Counted from the stretch's first letter, positions 1 through 9,272 are shown. The stretch is DNA of 64,000 nt from Marinomonas sp. SBI8L (GCF_001624705.1 NZ_JSEO01000014.1:62001-126000); one strand, 5' to 3'. Notes: generated from the sequence alone by a model not told the origin. A program made the numbers and translations.

Positions 1-758
1 TATTGATTGAGCGCCGTGTTGATATTTGCGAAGCAGAAAAAATTTGGGAAACCATAGATGATGAATACTTTATTCGCTCCAGTGGTGATGAAATTGCTTG
101 GAATACAGAAGCGATTTTAAATCACAAAAGCGATAAACCTCTAGTTGCAATCAAGTCACTCGGTGGCCGAAATTTCTCTGGAGCAAACCGTATTTTTGTC
201 TACACCCCCTGTAGCGATCATCTATTTGCCGTTACGGCAGCGACATTAGAGCAACTAGGCCTCACCATTCTTGATGCAAAAATCAATATCACCACCCACA
301 ACTACAGCTTAGATAGTCTAGTTGTCATGGATGATAATGATAGCAACACTAATTGGAATCTTGATATTAATAAAATCAAACTAATTCAAGACACCTTAAT
401 TGAACAACTCGAATCCCCCTCTTTGTACGAAAGCTTAATTCAAAGATACACACCAAGAATTCTTAAAATATTCAATAATGCTGCCAGAGTAAGCTTAGAG
501 AACAACCCCGAAGACATTTGGTCTGCCATGGATGTCATCGCTCCAGACCGTCCTGGCTTATTAGCCATGATAGGTCAATTTTTCATGACTAAAAACATCA
601 TGCTTCATAAAGCCAAAATCGCCACACTAGGTGAACGAGTGGAAGACACTTTTTACATCACAGAGAAAAATGGTGAGCCAATTTTAGAAGAAGCTCGCAT
701 TAAACAACTTTGCCAACAACTCGAAGAAAAAATCGACTTATTTTCACAAGCCAATTAG
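1..758 (+). CDS. glnD: Bifunctional uridylyltransferase/uridylyl-removing enzyme GlnD, C-terminal part
   Basis: The reading frame is open from base 3 and enters from outside the window, so only about the last 250 residues of a protein usually near 890 residues are present. GlnD modifies and demodifies PII protein in response to glutamine. The visible part holds the two C-terminal ACT domains that sense glutamine. The last one contains the typical VIAPDRPGLLAMIGQFF segment (about residues 178-195 of the visible part). The nucleotidyltransferase and HD domains lie upstream of the window. The gene ends 10 bases before dapC, and glnD next to dap genes is a common gammaproteobacterial arrangement. 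Confidence 0.93.
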   Translation, partial: LIERRVDICEAEKIWETIDDEYFIRSSGDEIAWNTEAILNHKSDKPLVAIKSLGGRNFSGANRIFVYTPCSDHLFAVTAATLEQLGLTILDAKINITTHNYSLDSLVVMDDNDSNTNWNLDINKIKLIQDTLIEQLESPSLYESLIQRYTPRILKIFNNAARVSLENNPEDIWSAMDVIAPDRPGLLAMIGQFFMTKNIMLHKAKIATLGERVEDTFYITEKNGEPILEEARIKQLCQQLEEKIDLFSQAN

Positions 759-768
759 CGAGGAAGAA

Positions 769-1968
769 ATGAATCCATCCATTAATGAATTACACCCGTA
801 CCCGTTTGAAAAGCTCGCTAAGCTTTTAGCCGATATAACACCGAATAAAGACCTTGAGCTAATCAAGCTAACCATAGGTGAACCACAACATCCCGCACCA
901 CAATTTGTATTGGACACCCTAGCTCAAAACTTAGATAAGGTTAGTAAGTATCCAGGCACTAAAGGAACCCCAGAACTGAGACAAAGCATTGCTAACTGGG
1001 CAAGTAAACGCTTTCAACTAAGTCAACTAGATCCTGATACTCAAGTTTTACCCGTAACAGGTACACGTGAAGCACTTTTTGCCATCACTCAAACTCTCGT
1101 AGACTCAACCAAGCCTAATGCAACAGTGATTAGCCCAAACCCCTTTTATCAAATCTATGAAGGTGCAACGATTTTAGCAGGCGCAAAACTACACTTTTTA
1201 GCCGGTAATCCAGAGCAAAATTATAAAATTGATTACACAGATATAAGTGATGAGGTTTGGCAAGACACTCAAATCTTATTTACTTGTTCTCCGAACAACC
1301 CTAATGGCTATGTCACAACACTAAAAGACTATGAGTTCCTCCTTAAAAAGTCAGCTGAGTTTGATTTCACCATTATTGCTGATGAATGCTATTCAGAAAT
1401 CTATTTCGATGAAAATACAAAGCCAACAGGCCTATTAGAAGCCTGCCAGAGATTGGATAATCAAGAGTATAAAAACTGCCTCGTTTTCCACTCTTTATCT
1501 AAGCGCTCAAACTTACCTGGATTACGCTCTGGCTTTGTTGCTGGAGATGCCGACATTCTCGCCAGTTTTTTACTTTATCGAACCTACCATGGCTGTGCGA
1601 TGGCATTGCAAACCCAAATAGCCTCTATTAGCGCTTGGAACGACGAGGAGCACGTATTAGAAAACCGCAATCTCTATCGTGAGAAGTTTGAACAGGTACT
1701 AGAAATCCTGACGCCTGTCATGAAGGTAAGCAAACCTGACGCTGGCTTTTACCTATGGCCACAACTCGATATAGACGATGAAGTTTTCTGCCAAAAACTT
1801 TATCAAGAAGAAGCGGTATTAGTATTGCCTGGCCGTTACCTTGCTCGAGAAGTGGAAGGTATTAATCCTGCTAAGAACCATGTACGCATGGCCCTTGTTG
1901 CTACTACACAGGATTGTGTTGAAGCGGCATCTCGCATCAAGCGCTTCATGTTAAAGCACACAAAATAA
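769..1968 (+). CDS. dapC: Succinyldiaminopimelate transaminase DapC
   Basis: A 399-residue fold-type I PLP-dependent aminotransferase. It makes N-succinyl-LL-2,6-diaminopimelate from the 6-oxo precursor in lysine and peptidoglycan synthesis. Visible features are the substrate/PLP segment SPNPFYQIYEGA, the CSPNNPNG motif, DECYSEIYF with the PLP-ring aspartate, and the Schiff-base lysine in FHSLSKRSNLPGLRSGF (about residues 241-257). The start follows a GAGGAAG ribosome site by a few bases. It sits between glnD and dapD, which separates it from generic aspartate aminotransferases. Assignment as DapC rather than ArgD-type rests on this context and family resemblance. Confidence 0.93.
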   Translation: MNPSINELHPYPFEKLAKLLADITPNKDLELIKLTIGEPQHPAPQFVLDTLAQNLDKVSKYPGTKGTPELRQSIANWASKRFQLSQLDPDTQVLPVTGTREALFAITQTLVDSTKPNATVISPNPFYQIYEGATILAGAKLHFLAGNPEQNYKIDYTDISDEVWQDTQILFTCSPNNPNGYVTTLKDYEFLLKKSAEFDFTIIADECYSEIYFDENTKPTGLLEACQRLDNQEYKNCLVFHSLSKRSNLPGLRSGFVAGDADILASFLLYRTYHGCAMALQTQIASISAWNDEEHVLENRNLYREKFEQVLEILTPVMKVSKPDAGFYLWPQLDIDDEVFCQKLYQEEAVLVLPGRYLAREVEGINPAKNHVRMALVATTQDCVEAASRIKRFMLKHTK

Positions 1969-2123
1969 GTAAAATATTTTATCGATAAACGCCTGTATTT
2001 TTATCATTTCAACAAAGCCAAATTAAATTGAAACTGATACCATACTGGCATTCACTTTTACAGGTTAAGCTGAAAACAACTTAGCCTGAACTAACTTTAT
2101 ATTTATCGCGTTGGAGTTAATTA

Positions 2124-3161
2124 ATGAGCAGTCAATTTTTCGCATTAGGTTTAGGCATAGGCACACAAAACACAGAAGGTGAGTGGTTAGAAGTTTTTTA
2201 CTCAAACCCTATCATCAACCCTGAAAAAGCCGTTATTGATGCGATCCTTGAAAGCACTAGCTATACAGAAGGCAATGACACTATTGTACTTGATGAAAGC
2301 GATCTTAACCGCCTTCACATGAGTCTACTGAAAGCTGGCAACATTGAACAAGCTGAGCTTGCATCACGCCTAAAAGCATCAACTCAACCTGTCATTCTTT
2401 GCCTACTAAGCAAAGATGAAGCACCAAGCAACCCAGCTGAAGTTTACTTAAAGCTTCAACTAATCTCTCATCGTGTAATTAAGCCCCACAGCACAAACTT
2501 AACAGGCATGTTCGGTCTATTAATTAATACAGCTTGGACAAGCGACGGTCCTATCGACGTTAGAGAACTAGCAGATCGTCAACTAAGCGCTCGTATGGAA
2601 GGCCGTACAATCGAAGTATTTAGTGTTGATAAGTTCCCTAAAATGGCTAACTTTGTTGTGCCATCAGGCATTCGTATTGGTAATGCTGCTCGTATTCGCC
2701 TTGGTGCACATCTTGGTGAAGGCACAACGGTAATGCATGAAGGATTCTGCAACTTTAATGCAGGTACTTTAGGTAACTCTATGATCGAAGGCCGTATCTC
2801 TGCTGGCGTTGTAATTGGAGAAGGTTCAGACCTAGGTGCTGGTTGCTCCACTATGGGTACACTATCTGGCGGCGGCGAGATCATTATCGGTGTCGGTGAA
2901 AAATGCCTAGTTGGTGCGAATGCGGGTATCGGTATCGGTCTTGGCGATCGCTGCACAGTAGAAGCAGGTCTGTACATCACTGCTGGACAGAAAGTTCTCG
3001 TTCGTGATGAAAACCGTAACGTAGTCGCTACAGTTAAAGCTCGTGAACTATCTGGCAAATCTGACCTTCTATTCATTCGCAACTCAGAAACAGGTGCGGT
3101 TGAATGTCGTACCAATAAATCTGCTGTCAGCTTGAACGAAGAGCTTCACGCTAACAACTAA
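2124..3161 (+). CDS. dapD: 2,3,4,5-tetrahydropyridine-2,6-dicarboxylate N-succinyltransferase DapD (long form)
   Basis: A 345-residue succinyl-CoA-dependent transferase that acts one step before DapC. It is the long form found in Pseudomonas-like bacteria (about 344 residues), not the 274-residue E. coli type. The C-terminal half shows left-handed beta-helix hexapeptide repeats, for example the GEGSDLGAGCSTMGTLSGGG and GANAGIGIGLGDRCTVEAGL stretches near residues 230-285. A GGAG ribosome site lies 8 bases before the ATG. It has a 155-base upstream gap after dapC, so it may have its own promoter, and a terminator-like hairpin follows it. Confidence 0.95.
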   Translation: MSSQFFALGLGIGTQNTEGEWLEVFYSNPIINPEKAVIDAILESTSYTEGNDTIVLDESDLNRLHMSLLKAGNIEQAELASRLKASTQPVILCLLSKDEAPSNPAEVYLKLQLISHRVIKPHSTNLTGMFGLLINTAWTSDGPIDVRELADRQLSARMEGRTIEVFSVDKFPKMANFVVPSGIRIGNAARIRLGAHLGEGTTVMHEGFCNFNAGTLGNSMIEGRISAGVVIGEGSDLGAGCSTMGTLSGGGEIIIGVGEKCLVGANAGIGIGLGDRCTVEAGLYITAGQKVLVRDENRNVVATVKARELSGKSDLLFIRNSETGAVECRTNKSAVSLNEELHANN

Positions 3162-3170
3162 GCATTATCT

Positions 3171-3200
3171 AGCGCGATCAAATATGGTCGCGCTTTTATT
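3171..3200 (+). terminator. Hairpin terminator after dapD
   Basis: AGCGCGA pairs with TCGCGCT across a short loop and is followed by TTTATT. It lies 10 bases after the dapD stop and probably ends or attenuates the dap transcript before the ArsC-like gene. Confidence 0.65.
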
Positions 3201-3217
3201 GAATAATAAGGCAGACA

Positions 3218-3562
3218 ATGACAAGCATTTACGGCATAAAAAATTGCGACACCATGAAAAAAGCCATGACCTGGTTAACTCAAAATGAGATTGAATTTAA
3301 CTTTCATGACTATCGTAAAGACGGGCTAGAAAAGGAATTTATCAGCCAATGGATAGCAGAATTTGGGTGGGAAAAGATCATCAATAAACGCGGAACAACA
3401 TGGCGAGCATTAGATGAAGGCACAAAAAACAATATGAATGATGCTCAAGCTATAGAAGCAGTTTTAGCTCAACCCGCTATGATAAAACGCCCTTTATTAA
3501 TTCATAACAATAAAGCAACTTTAGGCTTTAAAGCTGCTGAATACGAAACAATATTTAATTAA
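3218..3562 (+). CDS. ArsC/Spx-family thioredoxin-fold protein (YffB-like)
   Basis: A 114-residue member of the arsenate reductase/Spx family. The active-site segment IKNCDTMKKA (residues 7-16) carries a single cysteine, as in YffB-type proteins, and the family's central RGTTWRAL segment is present. Members of this branch sit next to dapE in many proteobacteria; their physiological substrate is unclear, and a glutathione-dependent reductase role has only been proposed. It lies between dapD and dapE on the same strand. Whether it reduces arsenate cannot be told from sequence. Confidence 0.85.
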   Translation: MTSIYGIKNCDTMKKAMTWLTQNEIEFNFHDYRKDGLEKEFISQWIAEFGWEKIINKRGTTWRALDEGTKNNMNDAQAIEAVLAQPAMIKRPLLIHNNKATLGFKAAEYETIFN

Positions 3563-3572
3563 CCGTTTATCT

Positions 3573-3800
3573 TCAAGGAAGAATCACTGGTGCATAGGCG
3601 CAGCGATAAACGTTATTTAAGTAAGCTGTATAAGCACCCTGCCCGCAAACATTAACAACCGGCGCAGTACCATTACCCGCTTCATCAGACATAATTAATG
3701 GTACATATTGGTTACTTGTTCTTGCATAACCTGTTTCATATGTTTGCACACCACAGGCGGTCAATAAAAATAGGCTAGATAAAATTAATAGATTTTTCAT
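3573..3800 (-). CDS. Small predicted lipoprotein
   Basis: A 75-residue protein if translation starts at the ATG at 3800. That start gives a textbook lipoprotein signal peptide, MKNLLILSSLFLLTAC, with the lipobox cysteine at residue 16. A longer open frame reaches 3854 but would add an 18-residue non-signal extension. A GAGG-type ribosome site precedes the 3800 start. The mature part is short and contains two further cysteines that could form a disulphide. It is oriented opposite to the dap genes. No family was recognised. Confidence 0.7.
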   Translation of the reverse strand: MKNLLILSSLFLLTACGVQTYETGYARTSNQYVPLIMSDEAGNGTAPVVNVCGQGAYTAYLNNVYRCAYAPVILP

Positions 3801-3886
3801 AAAAAGGCCTCGTAATTCGAGCTGTATCCTAGCAAACATACTTAAAAGTAACAAAAACTTCGACCTAAGGTAAAGAAAAGACCACT

Positions 3887-5023
3887 ATGACTAACTTGTC
3901 CTCCACTTTAGAACTTGCATTTGACCTCATATCTCGCCCTTCTGTAACACCAGAAGATGCAGGCTGCCAAGATGTCATGATTCAACGCTTAGAAAAACTT
4001 GGCTTCGAAATAGAAAAGATGCCATTTGGCGAAGTGAAAAACTTTTATGCTAAGCGAGGAAGCTCGGGCCCAAATCTTTGCTTTGCAGGTCATACTGATG
4101 TTGTACCGACAGGCCCTGAGTCAGAATGGATCAACCCTCCTTTTGAGCCAAAAATCATTGATGGAAAACTCTATGGCCGTGGTGCAGCAGACATGAAAGG
4201 TAGTCTAGCGTCCATGGTAGTTGCTGTCGAAGAGTTTGTTAACGCCAACCCAGATCACCAAGGACAAATTTCTTTTTTAATTACAAGCGATGAAGAAGGT
4301 CCATTTGTAGACGGAACCACACGTGTAGTGGATGCCCTTATCGAGCGCAAAGAGAAAGTTGACTGGTGCATTGTTGGTGAGCCATCCAGTACAAACCAAC
4401 TGGGTGATATAATCAAAAATGGTCGTCGTGGCTCATTTAGTGGCAACCTAACCATTTATGGTAAACAAGGGCATGTGGCTTACCCACACCTAGCCCAAAA
4501 CCCAATACATATCGCAGCACCTGTTATCGCAGAACTTTCAGAAACACATTGGGACGAAGGTAATGACTACTTCCCACCTACCAGCTTCCAAGTTTCCAAT
4601 ATCAATTCTGGAACCGGCGCAACCAATGTGGTACCAGGCACATTAAACACTCAATTCAATTTACGTTTTTCATCTGAGTTAGACTTTGACAAGATAAAAA
4701 CTCGTATTCTAGCGATTCTCGAAAAGCACGGTGTCAAATACGACATTGAGTGGACCTATAACGGCCTACCTTTCCTTACTCGCCCTGGAGAACTAGTCGA
4801 TGCCATTGTTAAATCTGTTGAAGATAGCGTGAACATTACACCTGAACTTTCTACATCAGGTGGCACATCAGACGGTAGGTTTATCGCACAAATGGGAACA
4901 CAGGTGGTTGAACTTGGCCCTATCAATGCGACCATACATCAGATCAATGAATGTGTTGAGGCAGAGAGCTTAAACCAGCTGACGAATATTTATCGAAAAA
5001 CCTTGGAAAATCTTTTCCTATAG
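3887..5023 (+). CDS. dapE: Succinyl-diaminopimelate desuccinylase DapE
   Basis: A 378-residue M20-family metallohydrolase releasing LL-diaminopimelate and succinate. Metal-binding residues are visible in [13 protein letters not shown] (about residues 65-77), in [12 protein letters not shown] (about 98-109), in the catalytic pair SDEEGP (about 134-139), and in the C-terminal ATIHQINE segment with the last zinc-ligand histidine. Length equals the family norm (about 375). It closes the cluster dapC-dapD-arsC-like-dapE. The upstream region overlaps the 5' side of the divergent small lipoprotein gene. Confidence 0.96.
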   Translation: MTNLSSTLELAFDLISRPSVTPEDAGCQDVMIQRLEKLGFEIEKMPFGEVKNFYAKRGSSGPNLCFAGHTDVVPTGPESEWINPPFEPKIIDGKLYGRGAADMKGSLASMVVAVEEFVNANPDHQGQISFLITSDEEGPFVDGTTRVVDALIERKEKVDWCIVGEPSSTNQLGDIIKNGRRGSFSGNLTIYGKQGHVAYPHLAQNPIHIAAPVIAELSETHWDEGNDYFPPTSFQVSNINSGTGATNVVPGTLNTQFNLRFSSELDFDKIKTRILAILEKHGVKYDIEWTYNGLPFLTRPGELVDAIVKSVEDSVNITPELSTSGGTSDGRFIAQMGTQVVELGPINATIHQINECVEAESLNQLTNIYRKTLENLFL

Positions 5024-5038
5024 TTTAATTTGCCAGCC

Positions 5039-5335
5039 ATGAGCCAAAGAAAAACCTTCCTCAAGTTTAGAAGGCAAGTTCATCAACTTGCCTTACGTTT
5101 AGGAAATAACCCTAAACTTGCTTTTGCACGCCTTTTACAAGGTATATTAGTGTTTTTATTCGGAGCCTTAATACTCATTATTTCCGATAGAGTACTAGCA
5201 AATTCACTTCAACAAGAGATGATAGCACTCCTCGGTGTTATCATAGCGGGCATTGGCATAATCATGGCGCTTTTTGGCTACCTATCGATGAGCTTACTTC
5301 GCCTATACCATATGATTAATAACAAGGATCATTAA
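5039..5335 (+). CDS. Small two-helix membrane protein, unknown function
   Basis: About 98 residues from the ATG at 5039; a TTG at 5030 could add three residues but lacks a better ribosome site. The N-terminus is rich in Arg and Lys (residues 1-35), followed by two hydrophobic helices around residues 37-55 and 63-90. This predicts an inner-membrane protein with a basic cytoplasmic N-terminus. It begins 15 bases after dapE and ends 5 bases before the next small gene, so it is probably cotranscribed with dapE. Function not recognised. Confidence 0.7.
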   Translation: MSQRKTFLKFRRQVHQLALRLGNNPKLAFARLLQGILVFLFGALILIISDRVLANSLQQEMIALLGVIIAGIGIIMALFGYLSMSLLRLYHMINNKDH

Positions 5336-5340
5336 GCACA

Positions 5341-5715
5341 ATGCAGCCAGATATTGAAATTTACCTGCTTTCTTGCAACAAGGACAAAATTTTTGAGTGG
5401 TTGCAGACTCACTTTGAAATCATTGACCAAAAAGCCTTAAATAAAAACTTAATAAGTCTTAATGCTTCAATTAATGGTGCTGAGTTTGAAATTCAAATAC
5501 TCGAAGAAGCTGCTGGAAAACGCTTCACTTCGGTTTGGTTGAATTCAGACAAAACACCTTGGAAAGATGATGTAGAATGCGCTAAAGCGGCTTACCAAGC
5601 TCTAAACTGCGAAATTAGATGTAATATTGGCAGCTGGAGCGAAGTGGAGGAGCAAGATCCTGATCAATGGTGGCATATAAACCAATATGAAGAAGGCCCA
5701 TTTATTTGGCGCTAA
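5341..5715 (+). CDS. Conserved hypothetical protein downstream of dapE
   Basis: A 124-residue soluble acidic protein without signal peptide or membrane helix. The C-terminus is unusual for its tryptophans, with WSEVEEQDPDQWWHI and a terminal EEGPFIWR. The spacing to the upstream membrane protein gene (5 bases) suggests translational coupling. Small proteins of similar layout occur near dapE in related gammaproteobacteria as far as I can recall, but no function can be stated. Confidence 0.72.
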   Translation: MQPDIEIYLLSCNKDKIFEWLQTHFEIIDQKALNKNLISLNASINGAEFEIQILEEAAGKRFTSVWLNSDKTPWKDDVECAKAAYQALNCEIRCNIGSWSEVEEQDPDQWWHINQYEEGPFIWR

Positions 5716-5724
5716 TTTTTTATT

Positions 5725-5750
5725 AAAGCTAGGGCATGACCCCGCTTTTA
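5725..5750 (+). terminator. Weak hairpin terminator before panD
   Basis: AAAGC and GGG pair with CCC and GCTTTT across CATGA. The T-run is short (TTTT then AA), so termination is probably partial. Confidence 0.45.
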
Positions 5751-5799
5751 ACTAACGGCTACACAACTAGTCCGGTAAAGAAATATAGAGAGAAAAAAC

Positions 5800-6180
5800 A
5801 TGCAAATTACCCTGCTTAAAGGCAAACTTCACATGGCTTGCGTTACTCAAGCCGAACTCTGGTATGACGGTTCATGCGCTATCGATAGCGACCTTGTCAA
5901 ACTAGCAGGTCTTCGTGAGTTTGAAAAAATTGATATCTATAACGTAAGCAATGGTGAGCGTTTCCATACTTATGTTATTTTAGCCGAAGCAGGCTCTGGC
6001 ACTATCTCGATGAACGGTGCTGCCGCTCGCCGTGTGCAAGTTGGCGATAGAATCATTATTGCCGCTTATGCTGATATGGACGAGAAAGAAGCAGATGAGT
6101 TTGAACCTAAACTAGTCTATTTAAACGAAGATAACAGCGTTGAGCGCAGCACTAACACCATTCCGGTACAAGTGGCATAA
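5800..6180 (+). CDS. panD: Aspartate 1-decarboxylase PanD (pyruvoyl enzyme precursor)
   Basis: A 126-residue proenzyme that makes beta-alanine for pantothenate and coenzyme A. The self-processing site is visible as YDGSC, with cleavage expected between Gly24 and Ser25; the new N-terminal serine becomes the pyruvoyl group. Lys9, Tyr58 and the NGAAAR stretch (about residues 72-77) match the family active site. Length is the family norm. A terminator hairpin follows directly. The start is preceded by a GAGAG-like ribosome site. panB and panC are not in the window. Confidence 0.96.
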   Translation: MQITLLKGKLHMACVTQAELWYDGSCAIDSDLVKLAGLREFEKIDIYNVSNGERFHTYVILAEAGSGTISMNGAAARRVQVGDRIIIAAYADMDEKEADEFEPKLVYLNEDNSVERSTNTIPVQVA

Positions 6181-6195
6181 CACGTAAATCTTTAT

Positions 6196-6233
6196 AAAAA
6201 AACGTCAAGCGAATTTTCGTTTGGCGTTTTTTT
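6196..6233 (+). terminator. Rho-independent terminator after panD
   Basis: An A-rich left arm with ACGTCAAGCGAA pairs with TTCGTTTGGCGT, followed by seven T residues. Arms and flanking A/T runs are compatible with use in either direction. Confidence 0.85.
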
Positions 6234-6258
6234 ATAGCCCACCCCCAAGGAGAAAACC

Positions 6259-6891
6259 TTGCTTTCTCAATTTGAACCCGCCTTTGCCGCTTTCATTCAA
6301 GCAGAAATGCAAACTGACTTAGCCCATGATTATCAACACGTTTTAAGAGTCGTTAAAAATGCGTCTAAACTTTGTCAGCAAGAAGGTGCAATCGAAGCTG
6401 TCGTATTACCTGCAGCATGGCTACACGATTGTTTATCTCTACCTAAAGATCATCCGCAAAGGGCTCAAGCATCACAACTTGCAGCAGACAAAGCCATTAG
6501 CTTTCTAACCAGCATTCAATACCCAGCAGAACATTATCAAGCGATACACCATGCCATTTGCTGTCATAGCTATAGCGCTAACATCACACCATCCACACTA
6601 GAAGCAAAAATAGTTCAGGACGCAGATAGACTCGATGCATTAGGTGCTATCGGCATAGCAAGATGCTTACAAGTTAGCAGTCAAATAAAGCGCCCACTTT
6701 ATGCACCTGATGATCCATTCTGCAACACAAGAGAAATCGATGATAAAACCTTCACTCTTGATCATTTTTATCAAAAGCTTTTAAAAATAAAAAATACAAT
6801 GCACTGTCAATCCGCGAGAAAAGAAGCCGATAAACGCAGTGAATATATGCAAGGCTTTTTGGAACAACTACAGAGTGAGATCAGCTACTAA
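6259..6891 (+). CDS. HD-domain phosphohydrolase
   Basis: A 210-residue HD-superfamily protein. Metal ligands are seen as His in AHDYQHVLRVVKNA (about residues 23-36), HD in AAWLHDCLSLPKDHP (about 53-67), His in HHAICCHSYS, and Asp in KIVQDADRLDALGAIGIAR (about 121-139). The translation start is a TTG, supported by AAGGAG six bases upstream (6247-6252). The family includes nucleotide and nucleoside phosphohydrolases of the YedJ type; the substrate cannot be assigned. It converges with tpx across a shared terminator. Confidence 0.88.
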   Translation: MLSQFEPAFAAFIQAEMQTDLAHDYQHVLRVVKNASKLCQQEGAIEAVVLPAAWLHDCLSLPKDHPQRAQASQLAADKAISFLTSIQYPAEHYQAIHHAICCHSYSANITPSTLEAKIVQDADRLDALGAIGIARCLQVSSQIKRPLYAPDDPFCNTREIDDKTFTLDHFYQKLLKIKNTMHCQSARKEADKRSEYMQGFLEQLQSEISY

Positions 6892-6936
6892 CAAATGATG
6901 AACCAATAGAGATCTGATAAAGTAAATTTCAGGCAC

Positions 6937-6968
6937 AAAAAAACCAGCCCATTGGGCTGGCTTTTTTT
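6937..6968. terminator. Bidirectional terminator between HD gene and tpx
   Basis: AAAAACCAGCCCA pairs with TGGGCTGG and is flanked by A and T runs on both sides, serving the two converging genes. Confidence 0.85.
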
Positions 6969-6981
6969 GCTTCAGATGAGC

Positions 6982-7476
6982 CTATAAAACAGCAAGTGCT
7001 GCATCATAGTTTGGCTCATCAGCTGTCTCAGCAACTTGTTCAGTATGAATTACTTCACCTTGCTCATTGATAACAACAAGCGCACGAGAAGTCAGACCCA
7101 CTAAAGGCCCCGTCTTAAAATCGACGCCGTAATCATCACCAAAGCTTGAGCGGAAGCTAGATCCTGTATCAACATTATCAATCCCTTCAGCACCACAAAA
7201 ACGAGCAGCAGCAAAAGGTAAATCAGCAGAAACACATAATACTGTCACATCTTTTAAAGACGCTGCCGCTTCATTAAATTTACGCACTGATGTTGCGCAA
7301 GTTGGCGTATCAATTGAAGGAAATATATTCAACACCAATTTCTGGCCTTGATAGTCAGCTAAAGTAACAACAGACAAGTCTGTTTTAACCAATTCAAAAT
7401 CAGGCGCTTTTGACGATACTTCAGGCAATTGCCCAACAGTTTCAAATGGATTTCCCTTTAGAGTAACACTTGCCAT
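6982..7476 (-). CDS. tpx: Thiol peroxidase Tpx
   Basis: A 164-residue atypical 2-Cys peroxiredoxin that reduces hydroperoxides using thioredoxin. The peroxidatic cysteine lies in FPSIDTPTCATSVRKFN (about residues 52-68, Cys60) and the resolving cysteine in AARFCGAEGI (about Cys94). The N-terminal VTLKGNPFETVG is characteristic of Tpx and separates it from Bcp and AhpC. Length is the family norm. A 22-base gap separates it from the upstream cold-shock-domain gene, and they share a strand. Confidence 0.96.
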   Translation of the reverse strand: MASVTLKGNPFETVGQLPEVSSKAPDFELVKTDLSVVTLADYQGQKLVLNIFPSIDTPTCATSVRKFNEAAASLKDVTVLCVSADLPFAAARFCGAEGIDNVDTGSSFRSSFGDDYGVDFKTGPLVGLTSRALVVINEQGEVIHTEQVAETADEPNYDAALAVL

Positions 7477-7498
7477 AACACTATCCTTTAAAAGTTAA

Positions 7499-7975
7499 TT
7501 AACCGTTACGTAAAATAGATACGTTCTCAGCTTGCTTACCTTTTTCGCCTTCAGTCACATAAAAACGAACTTGTTGGCCTTCAATTAGGAAGCGGCGACC
7601 ACGGCCACGGATAGCACGGTAATGAACAAAAACGTCCTCACCATTATTACGAGTTAAGAAACCAAAACCTTTTGAAGAGTTAAACCATTTAACAGTCCCT
7701 TCTTCACGGTCATCATCCTCTTCCTCTTCTTCTGACGAAGAATTAGTAGAGGCTTTAGACTCGCCACCCAAAACGGCACCTAGATAAGATGCAACAAAAA
7801 CAAAAGCAAAATACACAAGGAAGTTAGTACCTAGATCTTCCTGTAAAACGGCAGCCATTAGCAATGGCATAACTAAAGCAATAATGATACTTGCCACAAA
7901 AGCACGTAATGAAAATACAGAAGGAGTGGCAGATGTCGTGCTGCTACTTACTTCATTATCTTGGTTGTCATTCAT
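7499..7975 (-). CDS. Membrane-anchored cold-shock-domain protein
   Basis: A 158-residue fusion. Residues about 22-45 and 49-68 form two hydrophobic helices, followed by a Ser/Glu/Asp-rich linker (about 70-92), then a complete cold-shock domain with RNP1-like KGFGFL and RNP2-like VFVHYRAI (about 93-156). A free CspA-like protein is normally about 70 residues and soluble, so this places a nucleic-acid-binding domain at the inner membrane, facing the cytoplasm if both termini are inside. Similar CSD plus membrane-helix proteins exist in marine gammaproteobacteria; the function is not established. Upstream 265 bases are shared with divergent slyX. Confidence 0.85.
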   Translation of the reverse strand: MNDNQDNEVSSSTTSATPSVFSLRAFVASIIIALVMPLLMAAVLQEDLGTNFLVYFAFVFVASYLGAVLGGESKASTNSSSEEEEEDDDREEGTVKWFNSSKGFGFLTRNNGEDVFVHYRAIRGRGRRFLIEGQQVRFYVTEGEKGKQAENVSILRNG

Positions 7976-8091
7976 AAAATTTCTCTTTTAACAGTGAAAT
8001 GAAAAACCCACTTTATCCGGCATTATCGAGGCCAGCATTGGTGGTAAAATAAAAAAATATAACTTGCTATACAAAGCACCCATGATTGCCA

Positions 8092-8120
8092 TTTAGATTC
8101 CACGCATAACCCCCTATAAT
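8092..8120 (+). promoter_or_regulatory. Possible sigma70 promoter of slyX
   Basis: A perfect TATAAT lies at 8115-8120, with a weak TTTAGA 17 bases upstream at 8092-8097. It lies about 120 bases before the slyX start. The poor -35 makes this tentative. Confidence 0.35.
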
Positions 8121-8249
8121 AGCGGGACTCGCTTTTGGTACAAAAATAGAAATGCTGCCTAAAAGAATCGACAATTTATTGTTAAAACTTTTATCAACAC
8201 GGCAAACTCAAGAGCTTAACGTCATAAGATTAACATACAGATGGTACGA

Positions 8250-8465
8250 ATGAACACTACAGAAATCAACGAGCGCATCAATGACTTAGAATTCAAAGTA
8301 CTGTATCAGGAAGATACGATAGAAAGCTTAAATCAGGTGGTTTCTCAGCAACAAAAAGATCTACTCATGTTACAAGAAAAAGTACAGCTTTTGGGGCGCC
8401 TGCTTGAGTCATACCGCAGCCAACAAGGCATAAACTCTGAGAACGAAATACCGCCACACTACTAG
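8250..8465 (+). CDS. slyX: SlyX family coiled-coil protein
   Basis: About 71 residues from the ATG at 8250, which matches the usual family N-terminus; an ATG at 8241 would add three residues. Almost the whole chain is a predicted coiled coil (EINERINDLEFKVLYQEDTI onward), ending in the family's Pro-Pro-His-Tyr terminus. SlyX is a conserved small protein of unknown function, often near slyD. No slyD is in this window. It converges with rsmJ, whose stop codon lies 13 bases beyond. Confidence 0.85.
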   Translation: MNTTEINERINDLEFKVLYQEDTIESLNQVVSQQQKDLLMLQEKVQLLGRLLESYRSQQGINSENEIPPHY

Positions 8466-8477
8466 TCTTCAATAAAG

Positions 8478-9272
8478 TTAAAACGCATTATTTTCACTTG
8501 AATCAAGTGATTTTAAAACATAGATATCAAAGCGCCCAGATTTCCCATCTAGTTGATAGGTTGGCTTTTTCAAATCTAGGTAGGGAGCACCTTTCGGACG
8601 CTTAACAACAACACGGTACTTAGCCTTCTCCAAGGCTAAGGGCAAAAGCGCATCAGCATCCTCATCATGACCAATAAGATCTCTAAAAAATGCCATTTCC
8701 TTTTTGGCTGCTGCAGATTTTTCCGTATGTGGATACATAGGATCTAAATAGACAACATCTACAGACTCGCCTATGTAATCAGCTAAAGTAGAAGGGGCAA
8801 GCCTCATACGTGCCATAATATCAGCAACCTCTTCATGATAACGGGCAGCATTCAAACCTGACTCAAGTAAAGCTCTAACAAAAGGAACACGTTCAAATAA
8901 GGTCACTTTACAGCCAAGTGTAGCCAACACAAATGCATCTCGCCCAAGCCCTGCCGTCGCATCAAATACACTAATATCTGCCCGCTTATTTAAACCCACA
9001 GCTTTAGCGATATCTTGCCCTTTACCTCCACCAAATTTACGCCTGTGTGCAACAGCACCACTCGTAAAATCAACTTTTACAGGAGCAGGAGCCCCTTTAC
9101 CGGTTCTTGCAATTGAAACATGGTCAGAAACAAGTAAAAGATAATCATACTGATTAACAAATTTAAGCGGTGTTTTAACAGAGAAAAAATCAAGTTCAAG
9201 AGATTTAGCTAAGGTTTTAGCAGCCTCATTGTAAAAAGGCTCTAGCGCACTTACAGCAAGAGATTGAGTCAT
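8478..9272 (-). CDS. rsmJ: 16S rRNA (guanine1516-N2)-methyltransferase RsmJ
   Basis: A 264-residue class I SAM-dependent methyltransferase. The SAM-binding glycine motif is [14 protein letters not shown] (about residues 105-118). The catalytic motif appears as [14 protein letters not shown] (about 174-187), typical of N-methyltransferases acting on guanine in rRNA. The downstream [17 protein letters not shown] segment is diagnostic for RsmJ (YhiQ). It modifies helix 45-region base G1516 of the small subunit. Its start lies 25 bases after a small hypothetical gene on the same strand. Confidence 0.93.
   Translation of the reverse strand: MTQSLAVSALEPFYNEAAKTLAKSLELDFFSVKTPLKFVNQYDYLLLVSDHVSIARTGKGAPAPVKVDFTSGAVAHRRKFGGGKGQDIAKAVGLNKRADISVFDATAGLGRDAFVLATLGCKVTLFERVPFVRALLESGLNAARYHEEVADIMARMRLAPSTLADYIGESVDVVYLDPMYPHTEKSAAAKKEMAFFRDLIGHDEDADALLPLALEKAKYRVVVKRPKGAPYLDLKKPTYQLDGKSGRFDIYVLKSLDSSENNAF

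Noticed and set aside
2579-3115. Long open frame antisense to dapD (178 codons)
   Set aside because: It is a shadow of the strongly coded dapD frame; its composition is Arg/Pro/Ser-rich and it has no ribosome site or recognisable motif.
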